NCBI GenBank assembly: GCA_001566295.1
Contig: KQ964257.1
Coordinates: forward strand, 1 to 64,000
Length of the DNA: 64,000 bases
From: Microdochium bolleyi
Taxonomy: Eukaryota; Ascomycota; Sordariomycetes; Xylariales; Microdochiaceae
Reading direction: 5' to 3'
Shown: one piece after another, positions 1-10,061 of the stretch
Layout: each line of letters begins with the position of its first letter
Position numbering within the stretch: position 1 is the stretch's first letter
Translations under genes and position numbers: made by a program
The notes under the pieces: model-generated
Database searches by the model: none
What the model saw: the letters and a program-made list of their open reading frames with translations, nothing else
What the model was told of the DNA's origin: nothing

Positions 1-95
1 CCCTAACCCTAACCCTAACCCTAACCCTAACCCTAACCCTAACCCTAACCCTAACCCTAACCCTAACCCTAACCCTAACCCTAACCCTAACCCTA
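1..95. repeat. Telomere, CCCTAA repeats
   Basis: Fifteen perfect copies of CCCTAA run from base 1, followed by a partial copy at 91-95. This is the C-strand of the TTAGGG telomere used by filamentous fungi, read from the chromosome end inward, so base 1 is at or near the physical end and the rest of the window is subtelomere. The array is homogeneous and stops abruptly. Confidence 0.98.
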
Positions 96-854
96 GGGAT
101 ACCGATACGTTTTTTATGGGGCTTAGACGATTCTGACAGGGATACTGTTACGCCCCACACGTACGCAGTCATTGGATGAACTGGCTCTTAACAGTACACA
201 CGTACTTAAGTACGTGCATCTCCGCTAAAACTAGATATTATACTTTAAGATATAGTAGGTAAGTAGAAACGTATTATTTATACCTACTAGCGATAAAAAA
301 AAGTTACTACTATATGTAGTACTCTACTAGGGCTCTATATAAGAAACTCGGCTGCTAGCTTTCTACCTCGAATTTTCACCAAGTCCCACGACCCAGCCCG
401 CCTAACCCTAACCTAACGGACCCTAAGATCTACCTGTCCCTACCGTGTCTAGCGTCCCTCCGACGCGTTCTAATATCATTTCCCTTCTAAACCTTCTCCC
501 CCCCCCCCTAGCCCCTACGCTAGCGTAGTTGGGGTTAGGGTAAGCCGGGGGGTTAGCCCTTTTAACCCCCGGCGTTTTTAGGTGCGGGAACTTAAGCACG
601 TTGGGGTAAGCGGAACTTGAGTACGCCGCTAGCCCGCCCCGCTTTCCCTCCCGCTATGCCTAATCACCGCCCGGCACTTGGGCACGCGTGCTCAAGTTCC
701 AGCGGGAATGATGGTCAGGAATCTACTTTCCGCACGGAACACGCAATTGTAAGACTTGAGATTGTACCGAGCCGTGCCTGTCAACACTTCACACACATCC
801 CTTACCCAGCTCCCCTCTCCCTTACCGAACCAAACCCCGCTCCTCCACGCGGAC
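96..854. other. Subtelomeric non-coding DNA
   Basis: No gene is supported here. The first 250 bases are rich in TA and TAG/CTA words, then composition becomes GC-rich. A degenerate telomere-like stretch (CCTAACCCTAACCTAAC) lies at about 400-417, an 11-base C run at about 498-508, and a short TTAGGG-orientation word at about 533-540. The few open frames are short and show no recognisable protein. Confidence 0.6.
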
Positions 855-1203
855 TTAAGTCTGCGAGATCTTCAAGCAGCTAATCTGCCCATTCTTATAC
901 ACATTCCACGCTATCTTGGTCCGCGTTTCGGGCCAATACATCCCGTCGTCGTCCGCCTCGTGCTTGCGCTGCGCCCTCTGCAGCGCGGCTATGGTCTTAT
1001 CGCCGAACTTCTCGTCCGCATCGAGCCCGTAGCCGTAGTAACTGGAGTCGCACAGGATGCCCGCGGTTCGGAAAGCTTCCTACAAGTGGTAGAAGGGTAT
1101 CTCACCCACCTCCCCCGGCCAGTCCAGGAATGCCCGCTCGATAGCGTTGTCATCGATGGTAGTAAAGACGTCGAGAAGGGATCGGGGTAGCCCGGAGAGT
1201 ATC
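855..1203 (-). pseudogene. Decayed gene fragment with a Trp-to-stop change
   Basis: One minus-strand frame stays readable from about 1203 to the TAA at 855, broken only by a TAG at 1080-1082. Before the stop the frame reads LPRSLLDVF...DWPGEVGE, then HL-stop-EAFRTAGIL. This resembles the LPRSLLDLFARID...WPGE...LWEA..AGIL segment I associate with a family of fungal transcription-factor-like proteins, in which tryptophan precedes EA; TGG to TAG would then explain the stop. The part after CDSSYYGYGLD (FGDKTIAALQRAQ, YWPETRTKI) looks more like a peptidoglycan-binding-type repeat. Either assignment is tentative. The upstream end overlaps the neighbouring transposase remnant, so an insertion may have truncated it. 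Confidence 0.4.
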
Positions 1204-1249
1204 TCGATACCGCTACGGCGAGACTGCGGGCTTTCGGCAGAAGACGAAG

Positions 1250-1575
1250 CGCCAGTCACATGCAGGGGGCTGTTCAGCAAGTTCAGAAAGGCACTCGACA
1301 CTGCAAATATCCGCCACGTCGCCGCAGAACACCAAAAGGACCGGCTACAAGCTGCATTAGAAACATCACGACCCGCTAAACGTCGTCGAGTTGAGCCTGA
1401 CCTATATCAGGACTTCGTTGACGTCGTAAATACCGAGCGCGCGAAGAGGCAGGTTCGCCGCGAGCTCGCCTCTGGCTCCGACACAGAGTTAACCGCCGAC
1501 AGCAGCGATGACGAGATACAGGTGATTGAAAGCGATAGCGACGAAGAGAGCTGCATAGAGGTCCAGGGCGATTGA
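1250..1575 (+). pseudogene. C-terminal remnant of a pogo/Tc1-type DDE transposase
   Basis: The frame reads from about 1250 to the TGA at 1573-1575. It begins PVTCRGLFSKFRKALD, then a short helical stretch with QKDRLQAALE, a basic KRRRVEPD segment and an acidic serine/aspartate-rich tail. In established fungal pogo/Fot-like elements the last hundred residues after the DDE domain have this order: a coiled helix, KRRRV.-D/P-N, and an acidic end. The catalytic DDE domain is missing; upstream DNA reads as a different gene on the other strand. I therefore call a truncated transposon relic. No terminal inverted repeats were identified. Confidence 0.5.
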
Positions 1576-2090
1576 TTTCAAGTATTTTTAACGACTGGTT
1601 CTTGAGTTATTGCATAGTGACAGCGAGGTTGACGATGGCTTCAAGCGCAGGTAGGGGGTGGTTGCGAGCCAGGGGGTGGCCAGACTTAGATTGATTCCTG
1701 TCATGGGCAAAGGAGTCACCCTGCCCTTGTATTTTGAAGTTTCTTCACCATGGAGTCTGTGGGAAGTTTCGCTACTCTGCAACTGTACGTGCGAGCAGTA
1801 AACTCGACTCATACTATTCTCAAATCTATTACCCCATGTTATCGCCATACGATGTTCTATAAATAGAGCTGACTGGCCCCGTTCCCAGCCACCCCGCACA
1901 ATGTTCTTGATGGTTCCGACATCAAATCGAAAAGACGCCCTCTTGGGAGAGGAAGACAGAGGAGAGACAGCAACAAGCACGACGCAAAGCTAACATCCTC
2001 GTCGAGACCCAAGTCCAAATCCGTGCAGCCGCCGGAGCCTCATGACACAGCACGGAGCTCCACGACGAGCTCTTTCTCCACACCTCCAAC
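1576..2090. other. Intergenic DNA upstream of the F-box gene
   Basis: No supported gene. Its second half is the promoter of the F-box gene, with a clear TATA box. Open frames on the minus strand here are low-complexity antisense readings without family resemblance. Confidence 0.5.
1858..1865 (+). promoter_or_regulatory. TATA box (TATAAATA)
   Basis: TATAAATAG lies about 230 bases before the ATG of the F-box gene at 2091. It would give a 5' leader of roughly 200 bases, a normal length for a fungal gene. Confidence 0.5.
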
Positions 2091-2993
2091 ATGGGCATCA
2101 CCAGCGATCGTGTCTTTGACACGCCGGAGCTTCTGGAAATGATATTGCTGGGAGTCCCGCAGCGGGACCTGCTCACCTCGGCCCAACGAGTCTGTCATCA
2201 GTGGCTTCTGCACTTACACACGAGCAAACCACTCCTGCGCGCCATCGGCTTCGCTCCCTACGAAGACAGAGGGTCTCCACCACCTGGCGACCGCGCGTTC
2301 AACGAGCTGCTCGTCGATCGCTTCCCCAAGTTCCTCGTCCACGATGTCCCAAGCATGGCGCGCCAGGAACCCATGCACGGGCGCCCAGAGCGCGCTCGAC
2401 GACACGACAAGGCGTGCCAGGAGGCACTCGCCGCCGGGTCCTCTGCGGGGGGAACCTGGCTGTCGATGCAGATCGCGCAACCCCCCTTGCGCAAGATCGC
2501 AGTCGTCGATCACATGTGCATGTTATCCTCCCCGAGGACAAAGGCCCTGCGATTCCGCGGTGTGTGCGACTTCCCGGACGGCATGCTGATGGGGGAGCTG
2601 TTCTTCACGGGCATGCGGCGGGTCGGAACGCAGCCGCCGCCGCCGCGAGACTCGGAGTCACCTGGACCTCCTCCGCCCGCGGACGCCAGGACCGAGGCGG
2701 AACGACACCCCGGCCGGCCCGTGGGGTTCTCTCTGACGTGCAAGAAGGTCGACATCCGAGGCGCGTTCCTCTACTGCGACAACGGCGCCGAGGAGTCCGA
2801 TTGGTCCTGGGAGAACAGGGACGATGCAGACGTGCAGATGACGGACGCGGCGGCGGTGCTGCACGCGCAGACGGACGCGGTCCTCGTGTTTTGGATGGGC
2901 AACGTCGACGACACGTACTGGGCGGAGGCGGATTGGCACTATTTCTCGAGGAGGTCCGGGGAACAGTATCCCGGCGGGGACACGACGGCGTGA
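2091..2993 (+). CDS. F-box domain protein
   Basis: The 300-residue intronless protein starts with a short F-box: residues about 8-48 read VFDTPELLEMILLGVPQRDLL followed by AQRVCHQW. This is the usual fungal pattern of [FL]xxPELLExILxxLPxxDLLxxQRVxxxW. F-box proteins bind Skp1 and bring substrates to SCF ubiquitin ligases. Further on, TWLSMQIAQPPLRKI matches the ASWRRMLVxQPP segment that follows the F-box in a large subfamily of short ascomycete proteins of 250-350 residues. The C-terminal part contains acidic and tryptophan-rich stretches and no known substrate-binding repeat. The start is the first ATG before the F-box and has a TATA box upstream. It is the only intact gene in the first 4 kb; substrate unknown. 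Confidence 0.8.
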   Translation: MGITSDRVFDTPELLEMILLGVPQRDLLTSAQRVCHQWLLHLHTSKPLLRAIGFAPYEDRGSPPPGDRAFNELLVDRFPKFLVHDVPSMARQEPMHGRPERARRHDKACQEALAAGSSAGGTWLSMQIAQPPLRKIAVVDHMCMLSSPRTKALRFRGVCDFPDGMLMGELFFTGMRRVGTQPPPPRDSESPGPPPPADARTEAERHPGRPVGFSLTCKKVDIRGAFLYCDNGAEESDWSWENRDDADVQMTDAAAVLHAQTDAVLVFWMGNVDDTYWAEADWHYFSRRSGEQYPGGDTTA

Positions 2994-3159
2994 CCAGGGG
3001 CGCACACGCATGATGTAGTGGTTTGATGAGAGAGCTTGATTCATTATTTAGTCATGAGTAGTCTATGACCTGTAACGTCGACCCGTCGACGAAAGTGTTG
3101 GATTATTGTTATTACACTTCATCCGACCATATCTCTGGTTACGAAATATGCAACAGCCT

Positions 3160-4323
3160 TCAGAGTATAGCTATGCCCTTCTTCTGCAAATCAAGTCCGA
3201 ATGCACGGGGCAGTGGTGCTTTTCCTCCCACGATCAAGAAATATACAAAAGCAGGCACCCCTTGTCCAGAACCCCGAACATCACCGCCGGCTGTCCGGCG
3301 ACGGCAACTCCATCGGCCTCGACTCCGGCTCCACATACATCTCCTGCGGTACCTGGCTGTAGTACTGCGGCGGCGGCGACAATGCCGCCGTGGCGGGTGC
3401 TGGCTGTAGTGCGAGGGCCACGCCGCCTTGCTGTCCCCGGCCGCGACGCTCTGGTACTTCATGGCAGGCGTGCCGGCAGCGGACAGCTCGGCGGTGGCAG
3501 GGCCGTCGCTGCTGCTGTTGTCCACCGGGCCGTAGTGCTCGGTGGTGTTGTGGTCGTCCAGGCGGCGGTAGCGGCGGCGAGCGAGGATGAAGGCTACTGC
3601 TCCGATAATTCCGAGTCCTGCAACCGCGGCACCCACCCCGATGCCGGCCTTCGTGCTTGTTGAGAGGCTTTCGGCGGCGGAGTCTGCTGAGGGTGGTGGT
3701 GCTTGGGAGGGTGATGTGGTCGTCGTCCCTGTGTTGGCTGCTGTCGTAGTTGGGTCTGTTACTGTCGCAGCCTGTCTTGTCGTAGAGGATGCCGGCGAGC
3801 TCGCAGTCTGGGAAGGCACTATTCGTGTGGCGAGTTGGATTAGCCGTTATGGTCCATCAGGATCTAACAGATACACAGGCGGAAGGGAATTGCAGTGCAA
3901 TCAAGCGGTGCTGAGGACTCACATGTTAAGGAGACAGACCAGGCCAACTGTGGCCTGATCGCACGCCGTGTTGTCATACTTCCAGTTGACGCCGTTGATG
4001 CTATACAACTTGTCCCCCGACTGGATGTTGAGCTAGCACCCTGCCATGCCTTGGAAATCCAGCTTGATCGCCTAGCCATCATTCCCGGCCGGTAAGCCCT
4101 TACTTTCGCGCATTCCTAGTGGCCAGGGGGCCACGCCGCCCGGGCCATTGAGTGTATTCCGGTACCCCAGTGTCACGATCCGACCTCCGGGGTCAACCGT
4201 CTGGCCTGGCTTCGGGATTACTGTTTCGCGAAGTAGGTAAAGCTCAAGCAATATTACAACTAGTCGAATATCGTTCTCTCTCTGGGTTGTCGTGGCTCTA
4301 GGAAGAATTACCAGTCTCGGCAA
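3160..4323 (-). pseudogene. Broken single-pass membrane protein gene
   Basis: The 3' part (3160-3819) encodes a Ser/Thr/Pro-rich stalk, a transmembrane helix (AGIGVGAAVAGLGIIGAVAF), a basic stop-transfer RRRYRR and a low-complexity tail. This is the standard C-terminus of fungal cell-wall/plasma-membrane proteins with an extracellular head. Upstream, after a possible intron whose donor overlaps the TGA near 3922, the same strand encodes a head fragment with IQSGDKLYSINGVNW and DNTACDQATVGLVCLLN, reminiscent of a LysM-type repeat. That head frame is interrupted by TAG codons at 4033-4035 and 4072-4074, both of which would be CAG before a single C-to-T change. No signal peptide was found. I call it a pseudogene; an unusual exon structure that avoids both stops cannot be fully excluded. 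Confidence 0.45.
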
Positions 4324-4824
4324 TTAAGTAACTAGTTCAAGTGTGGAGATGAGAATGGTACTTAGATTGACCGCTAAAGTATAAAGGTAGTGACTGTCTG
4401 GTTAAGGAAATCCTCCAAGCTAAATAGACCTTTGTCCTTCACCGTGGCTGCCCGTGGCGGCCATGAATCGCTAGATATGTTGGTAATCCCAAATCCAGGA
4501 TCGCCTGGATATGTTCATATCCACCTATCCGTCCCGTTGACATAATAAGATGTTAACGTAAGTCGACCCATGACTCCATCGCAGCTCCCGCCCTTGTCCA
4601 TGGCCTGGTGCTGCGGCCTTGCTTGTCCTTCTTTCCGGCCCAAGCAATCCCCTGTTGGTCCGGGTCGGCACAGCTATGTAGTTCCGCCAACTAAACCATC
4701 GTCCGGCGTTGATATTCAGGGACTCGTCCAAGAATTTCAGACTTTTCCTACAGCTTCAAGCTTATCCAGCGTTCTAGTCGGCAGGCACCTTTGCGGTCCA
4801 ATCCACTTCCCTCCTGTCCTAACC
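4324..4824. other. Intergenic DNA
   Basis: About 500 bases with no supported gene, between the broken membrane-protein gene and the 3' end of the secreted protein gene (both on the minus strand). Short frames here are not family-like. It should contain the terminator of the gene to its right. Confidence 0.5.
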
Positions 4825-6081
4825 TCACGATGCCGGGCACGTCGATCCGGCGGGGTAGAGCTTGTTGACAGATGCGTGGAAGATAAGGTAGTACGTGGAG
4901 CACGACGGCGGCGTGCCCGCAATAGCAATGGACTTAGGCCCGAACGATGTGTCCGCAGTGCCCGAGAGGTGGAGGTCGTCTCCCTTATACGTGAAGCCGC
5001 CGGGGGCACACGTCGTGGGTTGTGAGCACGACGCGTAAACGTGAACCTCACTAAGGTCGTAGCCGGTCTTGAGGCTGTATGAGACGATAAGATTCGAGCC
5101 GGATAGCATGGCCGTGAAGGTTCCCACATCAGTTCCCTTCGCGTCGACGTCGTTCTGGGCCGCGCCGGCGAAAAGCGTGCCGCTGATGGACGGGTCGGAG
5201 ACATTGAAGTACCAACCCCACTTACTCTTGCACGTATTGGGCCGGGGGAGGTCCAGGTCGTTGAACTTGACGGAGCCCGTCCCGTAGCCGTAGGCCGTAC
5301 CGAAGTGGCAAGAGACGGGGGGTGTCGGAGGCTCGACGACGGGTGGCTTGCAACAGCAGTATTCGACGCAGACCTCGGGACACTCGAAGGTCAGGACGGA
5401 ATACATGAACCAGTTTGCGCCTGGGAGGGGGGCACCCTTGCCGAAGCAGGTGTCGCCGCCGCCGCCGGCGTACGTGACCTTGACGCCAAAGGCAATGTTG
5501 ACAAAATGCCCGCAGAGGCGTGTATCCGAGAAGAGGGCTTCGACAACCGACAGGGGCACCCAGCAGTCGCCAACGGAGCCCGAATAGGTGCAGTACTTGT
5601 TGAAGGGCCAGGTGCCAAGCCCCGTGCCGGGTAGGGTGCCAGTGCCGATGTTGAGGTGAATATCCCCTATGGTGGCGTCCGAGGAAGTTTTGACCTGAGC
5701 GTGGAGGCACTTCTTGGTCGGGTCGTCCTTACAGTTGGCGATGGTGTAGGTGACTCCACCCGGGACATCATGGGGGCTGCTGTTCGGCTGGTATTTGGAT
5801 CCGCATTGGAGATCGGTCGTGCCGCCGCTCTTGACCTTAGGCGGGCCTTGTTCCTTCCGCGTGCAGCAGGGCGGTTGGGTGGTCCGAGGATCACACTGCG
5901 GCGCCGGAGCCTCGTCCCAGCGAGGAAGGAGTCTACGGCGCATGCCCCGACCATTGAGAGGTCCGCAGCAAGACACTCCGCCAAAGACGGAGGCGGCGTC
6001 ATCGGGACACTCGGTGCCCGTGGCGAGAGTGTAGCTCGCCAGAAGGGCACCGGCCAAACCGATGTAGAGACTGGTTCTCAT
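4825..6081 (-). CDS. Secreted cysteine-rich protein
   Basis: The 418-residue intronless protein begins with a signal peptide (basic N-end, then LYIGLAGALLASYTLA, likely cut near residue 20). The mature protein has many cysteines, including CC and CCC clusters, and a proline-rich linker near residue 250 (KPPVVEPPTPP). The last about 150 residues contain TAYGYG, then WGWYF, LFAGAAQNDVDAKGTDVGTF, SYSLKTGYDLSEVHVYAS and CAPGGFTY. This order resembles an unnamed domain I recall from secreted proteins of bacteria and fungi (TAxAYG...RWGW...AGAGQ.D.SKGT.VG...GY.L.E.H.YVG). The middle (about 90-250) is not recognised. A TATA-like TATAATAA at 6167-6174 is about 90 bases upstream. It could be a cell-wall, adhesive or host-interaction protein; no enzymatic motif is seen. 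Confidence 0.8.
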   Translation of the reverse strand: MRTSLYIGLAGALLASYTLATGTECPDDAASVFGGVSCCGPLNGRGMRRRLLPRWDEAPAPQCDPRTTQPPCCTRKEQGPPKVKSGGTTDLQCGSKYQPNSSPHDVPGGVTYTIANCKDDPTKKCLHAQVKTSSDATIGDIHLNIGTGTLPGTGLGTWPFNKYCTYSGSVGDCWVPLSVVEALFSDTRLCGHFVNIAFGVKVTYAGGGGDTCFGKGAPLPGANWFMYSVLTFECPEVCVEYCCCKPPVVEPPTPPVSCHFGTAYGYGTGSVKFNDLDLPRPNTCKSKWGWYFNVSDPSISGTLFAGAAQNDVDAKGTDVGTFTAMLSGSNLIVSYSLKTGYDLSEVHVYASCSQPTTCAPGGFTYKGDDLHLSGTADTSFGPKSIAIAGTPPSCSTYYLIFHASVNKLYPAGSTCPAS

Positions 6082-8137
6082 GGCTGAAAATGTCAGATGG
6101 GTGAGTGGAATGAGAGTTCTAGGAAGGCTACCAGGAAGGCCAAAGGCTCCTTCGGAGGAGGCCAGTTATTATACGCCTTCTGCGGGCTTCCGAGGTAAGG
6201 CATCAATAACCGAGCACGCTACAAACTCAGCCATCGGAGAGTTGGCACTCGAGAGGAACAGCGACTTGCGCAGACTACCGATTCGGTTCTGATCTAGCGG
6301 CAAGTTTCGGGTCAAGGCTGCACCAGGTCCGAGGCGTCCGTATGGCGGAGTTCTGGACCAAAATATGAGCAGCCACGTTTTAGCGATCCGTCCAATCCGC
6401 CGGCCCTATTTCTGCACAACCCGCTCCAACCCTCGTACGGCTGCGTTGGCATGGATCTCCGCGCGGCAAGACTTCATCCTCGAGTCGGGGAGGTCTCGTG
6501 TTATCAGTAGTTCTGCAGCGAACCTTGTAAAGGTCGACGACTCGAACAGCCCAATTCAGCGGGGCGCCAAGCTATCGATCGTCCCTCTCACGGTTGCGGT
6601 GCTGCCCTTTCCAGCGGGGCAATTGCTGAGCCGTCCTCGAAGGTACACGGGGACTTCTTAAGAGCCGCAATGACTTTCCCTTTCTTTCTCTTGTCCTTCT
6701 TAGTCTCGGTCTTGTCTGGCTGATGTGGCGTCCGACAGCTTGTACGTCCAGAACACAGTACTATTTCGCCTGCATTCGCATCTCGTTCCAGCCAAGCCAT
6801 ATTCCGGACCCTTCAGCCCCGACTTTCGGACGACCAGTAGGCTCCGCCAAGCGGTGAGCGTCTTCGCTTTTCCTTCCTCTCCTTGTCACCACGTTGGTAG
6901 TCTTGCGCCGGTGGCGCTCCAAACTGGCAGCGGCTGCCGTGGCGTTACTTGGCGGCACGACGCGTCGTCCCCTTGATCGTCTGGCGTCCATCCGATACGC
7001 CTTTGTCACAAGCAGAAGAGCCCAAGCTCTACCGGCGTTGTGTTGCTACTACTGTTGCCAATGTCCGTCTAGCTCGCACTCGGCCGCCGCCTGCTGTAAG
7101 GACGTTGCGCGCTGCGGCGTTGAGAGCAGCTAGTTCCGCAGTGGTGACTGTCGGCCGCGCTCGGAACTCTGATTTGGCTCCTCTAGCCAGTGCATTCGGG
7201 TTTGCCATGGGCGTCGTGGGGGCTGAAGTTGTGGCTGGGAGTCATGTCGCGGCCGAGGACGAGGACGAAGGAAGCGGGGTCAGGGCTGCCAGGAATCAGC
7301 CCTGGAGAAGTCCGAACTGGAGGCAGGATGTCGCGGAAACATCAGTGACAACCACTACCATTCCTCGACACCGAGAAGACCTTCCGCAATGGGACGTGGG
7401 TCAGTGAGGAGCCCGGAGCAGAGCTGAAAATGTCCGGCGCTAACTGTTGAATTTCTGTCACCGGCATCAGCAAGGGTGGAGCACCGACGTCAGACAGGTT
7501 TGTCAGTCATGCACAGTGATGCTCATCATTGTACCCCAAATCGGCAGGTGGCCCACACCGAGCCGACTCCGGGATGCACTGTAATCGTCCCTCCCGCGCG
7601 CTCGTGTACTGCACTTGATATTGAGATCCCTCTTTGCCATGATTCTATGCTCGTAGATTCAAGGAGCTTGCACCAGGCTCCCGCGCTCGACTTCCGAGGA
7701 CGGCCCGGCGTATTTCGCTTAGGGCACGGACCATGCCAACTGCCCACTACGGCGGAATTCCCACAGAGCCGTGTTAGGGACACTTGGTCTACTTCAAGCG
7801 CTCTTCATCCCACGTCTCTGTATGACATCGAGAGCGTGCCAGTGCCACCTGCTGGGACACGCCCAATCACGGGTGTATGGCGCCGGGCCAAGAGATGAGT
7901 GCCCTCGTTATCGTGGTTGTCGACCTGTCACTCACCCAACGATTGTTGACACTGGACCAAAATTGCGGGACCGCCAGACGTGGACCGTGCTCCGGGTGCA
8001 CCGCGCCCACGACTACCTGCCGTTTCGGGGTACATTGGCTGGCATGATTGGCCTTGGATTCCTGGCTCACAGCATGCCAACCTCAATGCTCCACCATGTA
8101 CTTGCGCATGACCGTGGGCGGATGCGGTCTATCAAAC
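6082..8137. other. Gene-poor stretch
   Basis: About 2 kb with no supported gene. The first 150 bases are the promoter of the secreted protein gene. The remainder has many overlapping short open frames on both strands, which is what GC-rich non-coding or eroded DNA gives; none shows a domain, signal peptide or intron-joined frame. The GC content suggests former genic sequence rather than a RIP-mutated repeat. Confidence 0.5.
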
Positions 8138-9331
8138 CCCACCTGCACCCAAGCTCCACGACACAGCATTGCTCATGGTCCTGGACCACCACACAGTCAC
8201 CATCGCGAACAAAGACATGCCCCTCCTCGAGGCATTCGACCGCCTTGGCGACATCCGCGACCGCTATCCTTGAGCAGAGACGATCCAGGGCAACCTCCTC
8301 AGCGGCTCCTACCTGGCTCGCATCCGCGTCAACCCAAGGATGGCATCCAACACAAGACCCTCGCCTCGGCCGCAGCCGCCGTCACGATCCTACGCCACCT
8401 GTACAGCTTCGTTGATATCAAGTACAGGGGCGATCCGCAGGCAAGCCCGCCTGAGCTCAAGGCGCAGCGCGACAAAGAGGAGCAAGCGGGCGCGCTCGTC
8501 CGGCTGCTCTGGGCAGACCTCCAGCAGACCTTAGACGACGATCGGCACAAACAGAGGCAGCAGTACCTCGTCCTAGGCGAGATCATCTCGCAGCTTGTCG
8601 ACCACCGCACCCGCAACCCTGACGTAGACTAGCTACTCTCTGACTCCAGTATCGCCGCCATCTGGGAGCGGCCCGAGTTTGCCCTCTACACCGACACCAT
8701 GCTAGCCCGGCGCTCTAGCAGACTCGACTAGTAATATACGAAAATCGATCGCGACGTATCCCACCGGATCCTGTGGGAGGGTGAGGAGCCGCTGGGCGGG
8801 GCCGTTAGTAAGCTCTTCGCGCCGCGGATGCTCCCGGAAGGTAGCGGCGAACGCCAGTACATATTCAGCCGCCCGGCCGTCATCACGGTAGCACACCAAG
8901 TCGCTATCCAGCACAGCTTCGACGACTTACACACACTTAGATTCACTGCCCGGGTCGGCCCCGTCAGCGACGACTCGACTGGCGAGCCCGTCGAGCACTA
9001 ATACGGCGTCCTCGCTATACTGCGATGTACGGACGAGCAGCACGACAACGAGATCCGCCTCCATAATGCATACGGCCGCGCCATACTTTGACCGACTCAG
9101 TACAGAGCCTTCTCCGCGATCGACTGGAGACTCAGCGACACCCGCGCCGCAACATACGTCTTATTCTACGGTCTCAAGGTAATTGGCAGAGTCCCTGACC
9201 CCGGACCGTACAAGGTCAGCGCTACGGGCGAAAACACACAGCTTCTTATTAACATATATCTGGCGCTACTGCCGAGACCGGGTATAGAGGAGGGCGAGCC
9301 GCCTGTTGAAAAGGAGTTACCCGCCGCGTAA
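8138..9331 (+). pseudogene. Decayed protein gene with six internal stops
   Basis: A single plus-strand reading can be followed for nearly 400 codons. It begins near PKLHDTALLMVLDHHTVTIANK, has a TGA at 8271, a frameshift near 8336 (into KDGIQHKTLASAAAA), then TAG 8630, TAG 8729, TAA 8732, TAA 8999, TGA 9089 and a final TAA at 9329. Between stops the translation keeps protein-like composition, for example RQQYLVLGEIISQLVDHRTRN, PEFALYTDTMLARR, RQYIFSRPAVITVAHQVAIQ and YVLFYGLKVIGRVPDPGPYKV. Six same-frame stops in otherwise coherent coding sequence indicate point-mutation decay. I do not recognise the family; it is not an obvious transposon protein. Confidence 0.55.
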
Positions 9332-9782
9332 TGTAACCTCAGGTTCAGATGTTTAAGGCTGCATAAAGAATTAATCATAGTCACAACGTAAGCACAATAG
9401 AGACGTGCGGTTACTGGAAGATCACGCTATTATACGCTTATGTAGCCGATTGATTTGCTCCCATTCTCAACGATGTGCATTGTGATCCAATGAAATGGCC
9501 AGGGCGCTGGAGGAAAAACACGCTCCAGGGCACTCACAGGGGATGCGACCACTGACAGCTGCCTCAACCACCCCTGCAACGAACAAGCGCCAACGCCCCC
9601 AATATCGCATCGCGTGTTCAAGATGTAATGCCTCGAAGGCCCTTACAAGGGCTGTCCAATTTTCAACGGCCTCTCTTCTTCGAGATCTCTCCGAGACCGT
9701 CCAAAGCACCCGAGAGGCCACAGCGGCTTCGAGGAAGACCCAGGAGCGCCTTACGTCCTTCCCGACCCTCTCCTACTTCTAG
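9332..9782. other. Intergenic DNA with a weak open frame
   Basis: No firm gene. A plus-strand frame at 9495-9782 reads KRQRPQYRIACSRCNASKAL, which recalls the start of a Zn2Cys6 finger but lacks the remaining cysteines, then runs into the TpA-rich island. It may be the last trace of a transcription factor gene. Confidence 0.3.
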
Positions 9783-9984
9783 TAAAGTACCTTATCGAGG
9801 AACTTAATATATAGCTATAGATTAAGGAGGACGCGGTCGTCCTTAGTAAGGCTAGATAAGACGTACTAGAAGCTAGAAAGACCCCCTGTACGCTTTACTA
9901 TAGCCTTTTCGATAAAGCGAAGTAACTAAGTTACGTTTTTATGGATTTAAATATATAGTAGACCTATGCTAAAGATAAGCCTAA

Positions 9985-10018
<34 letters not shown>

Positions 10019-10028
10019 NNNNNNNNNN

Positions 10029-10061
<33 letters not shown>

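Noticed and set aside
400..417. Interstitial telomere-like repeats
   Set aside because: Only about three degenerate units are present, too few for an interstitial telomere or chromosome fusion scar.
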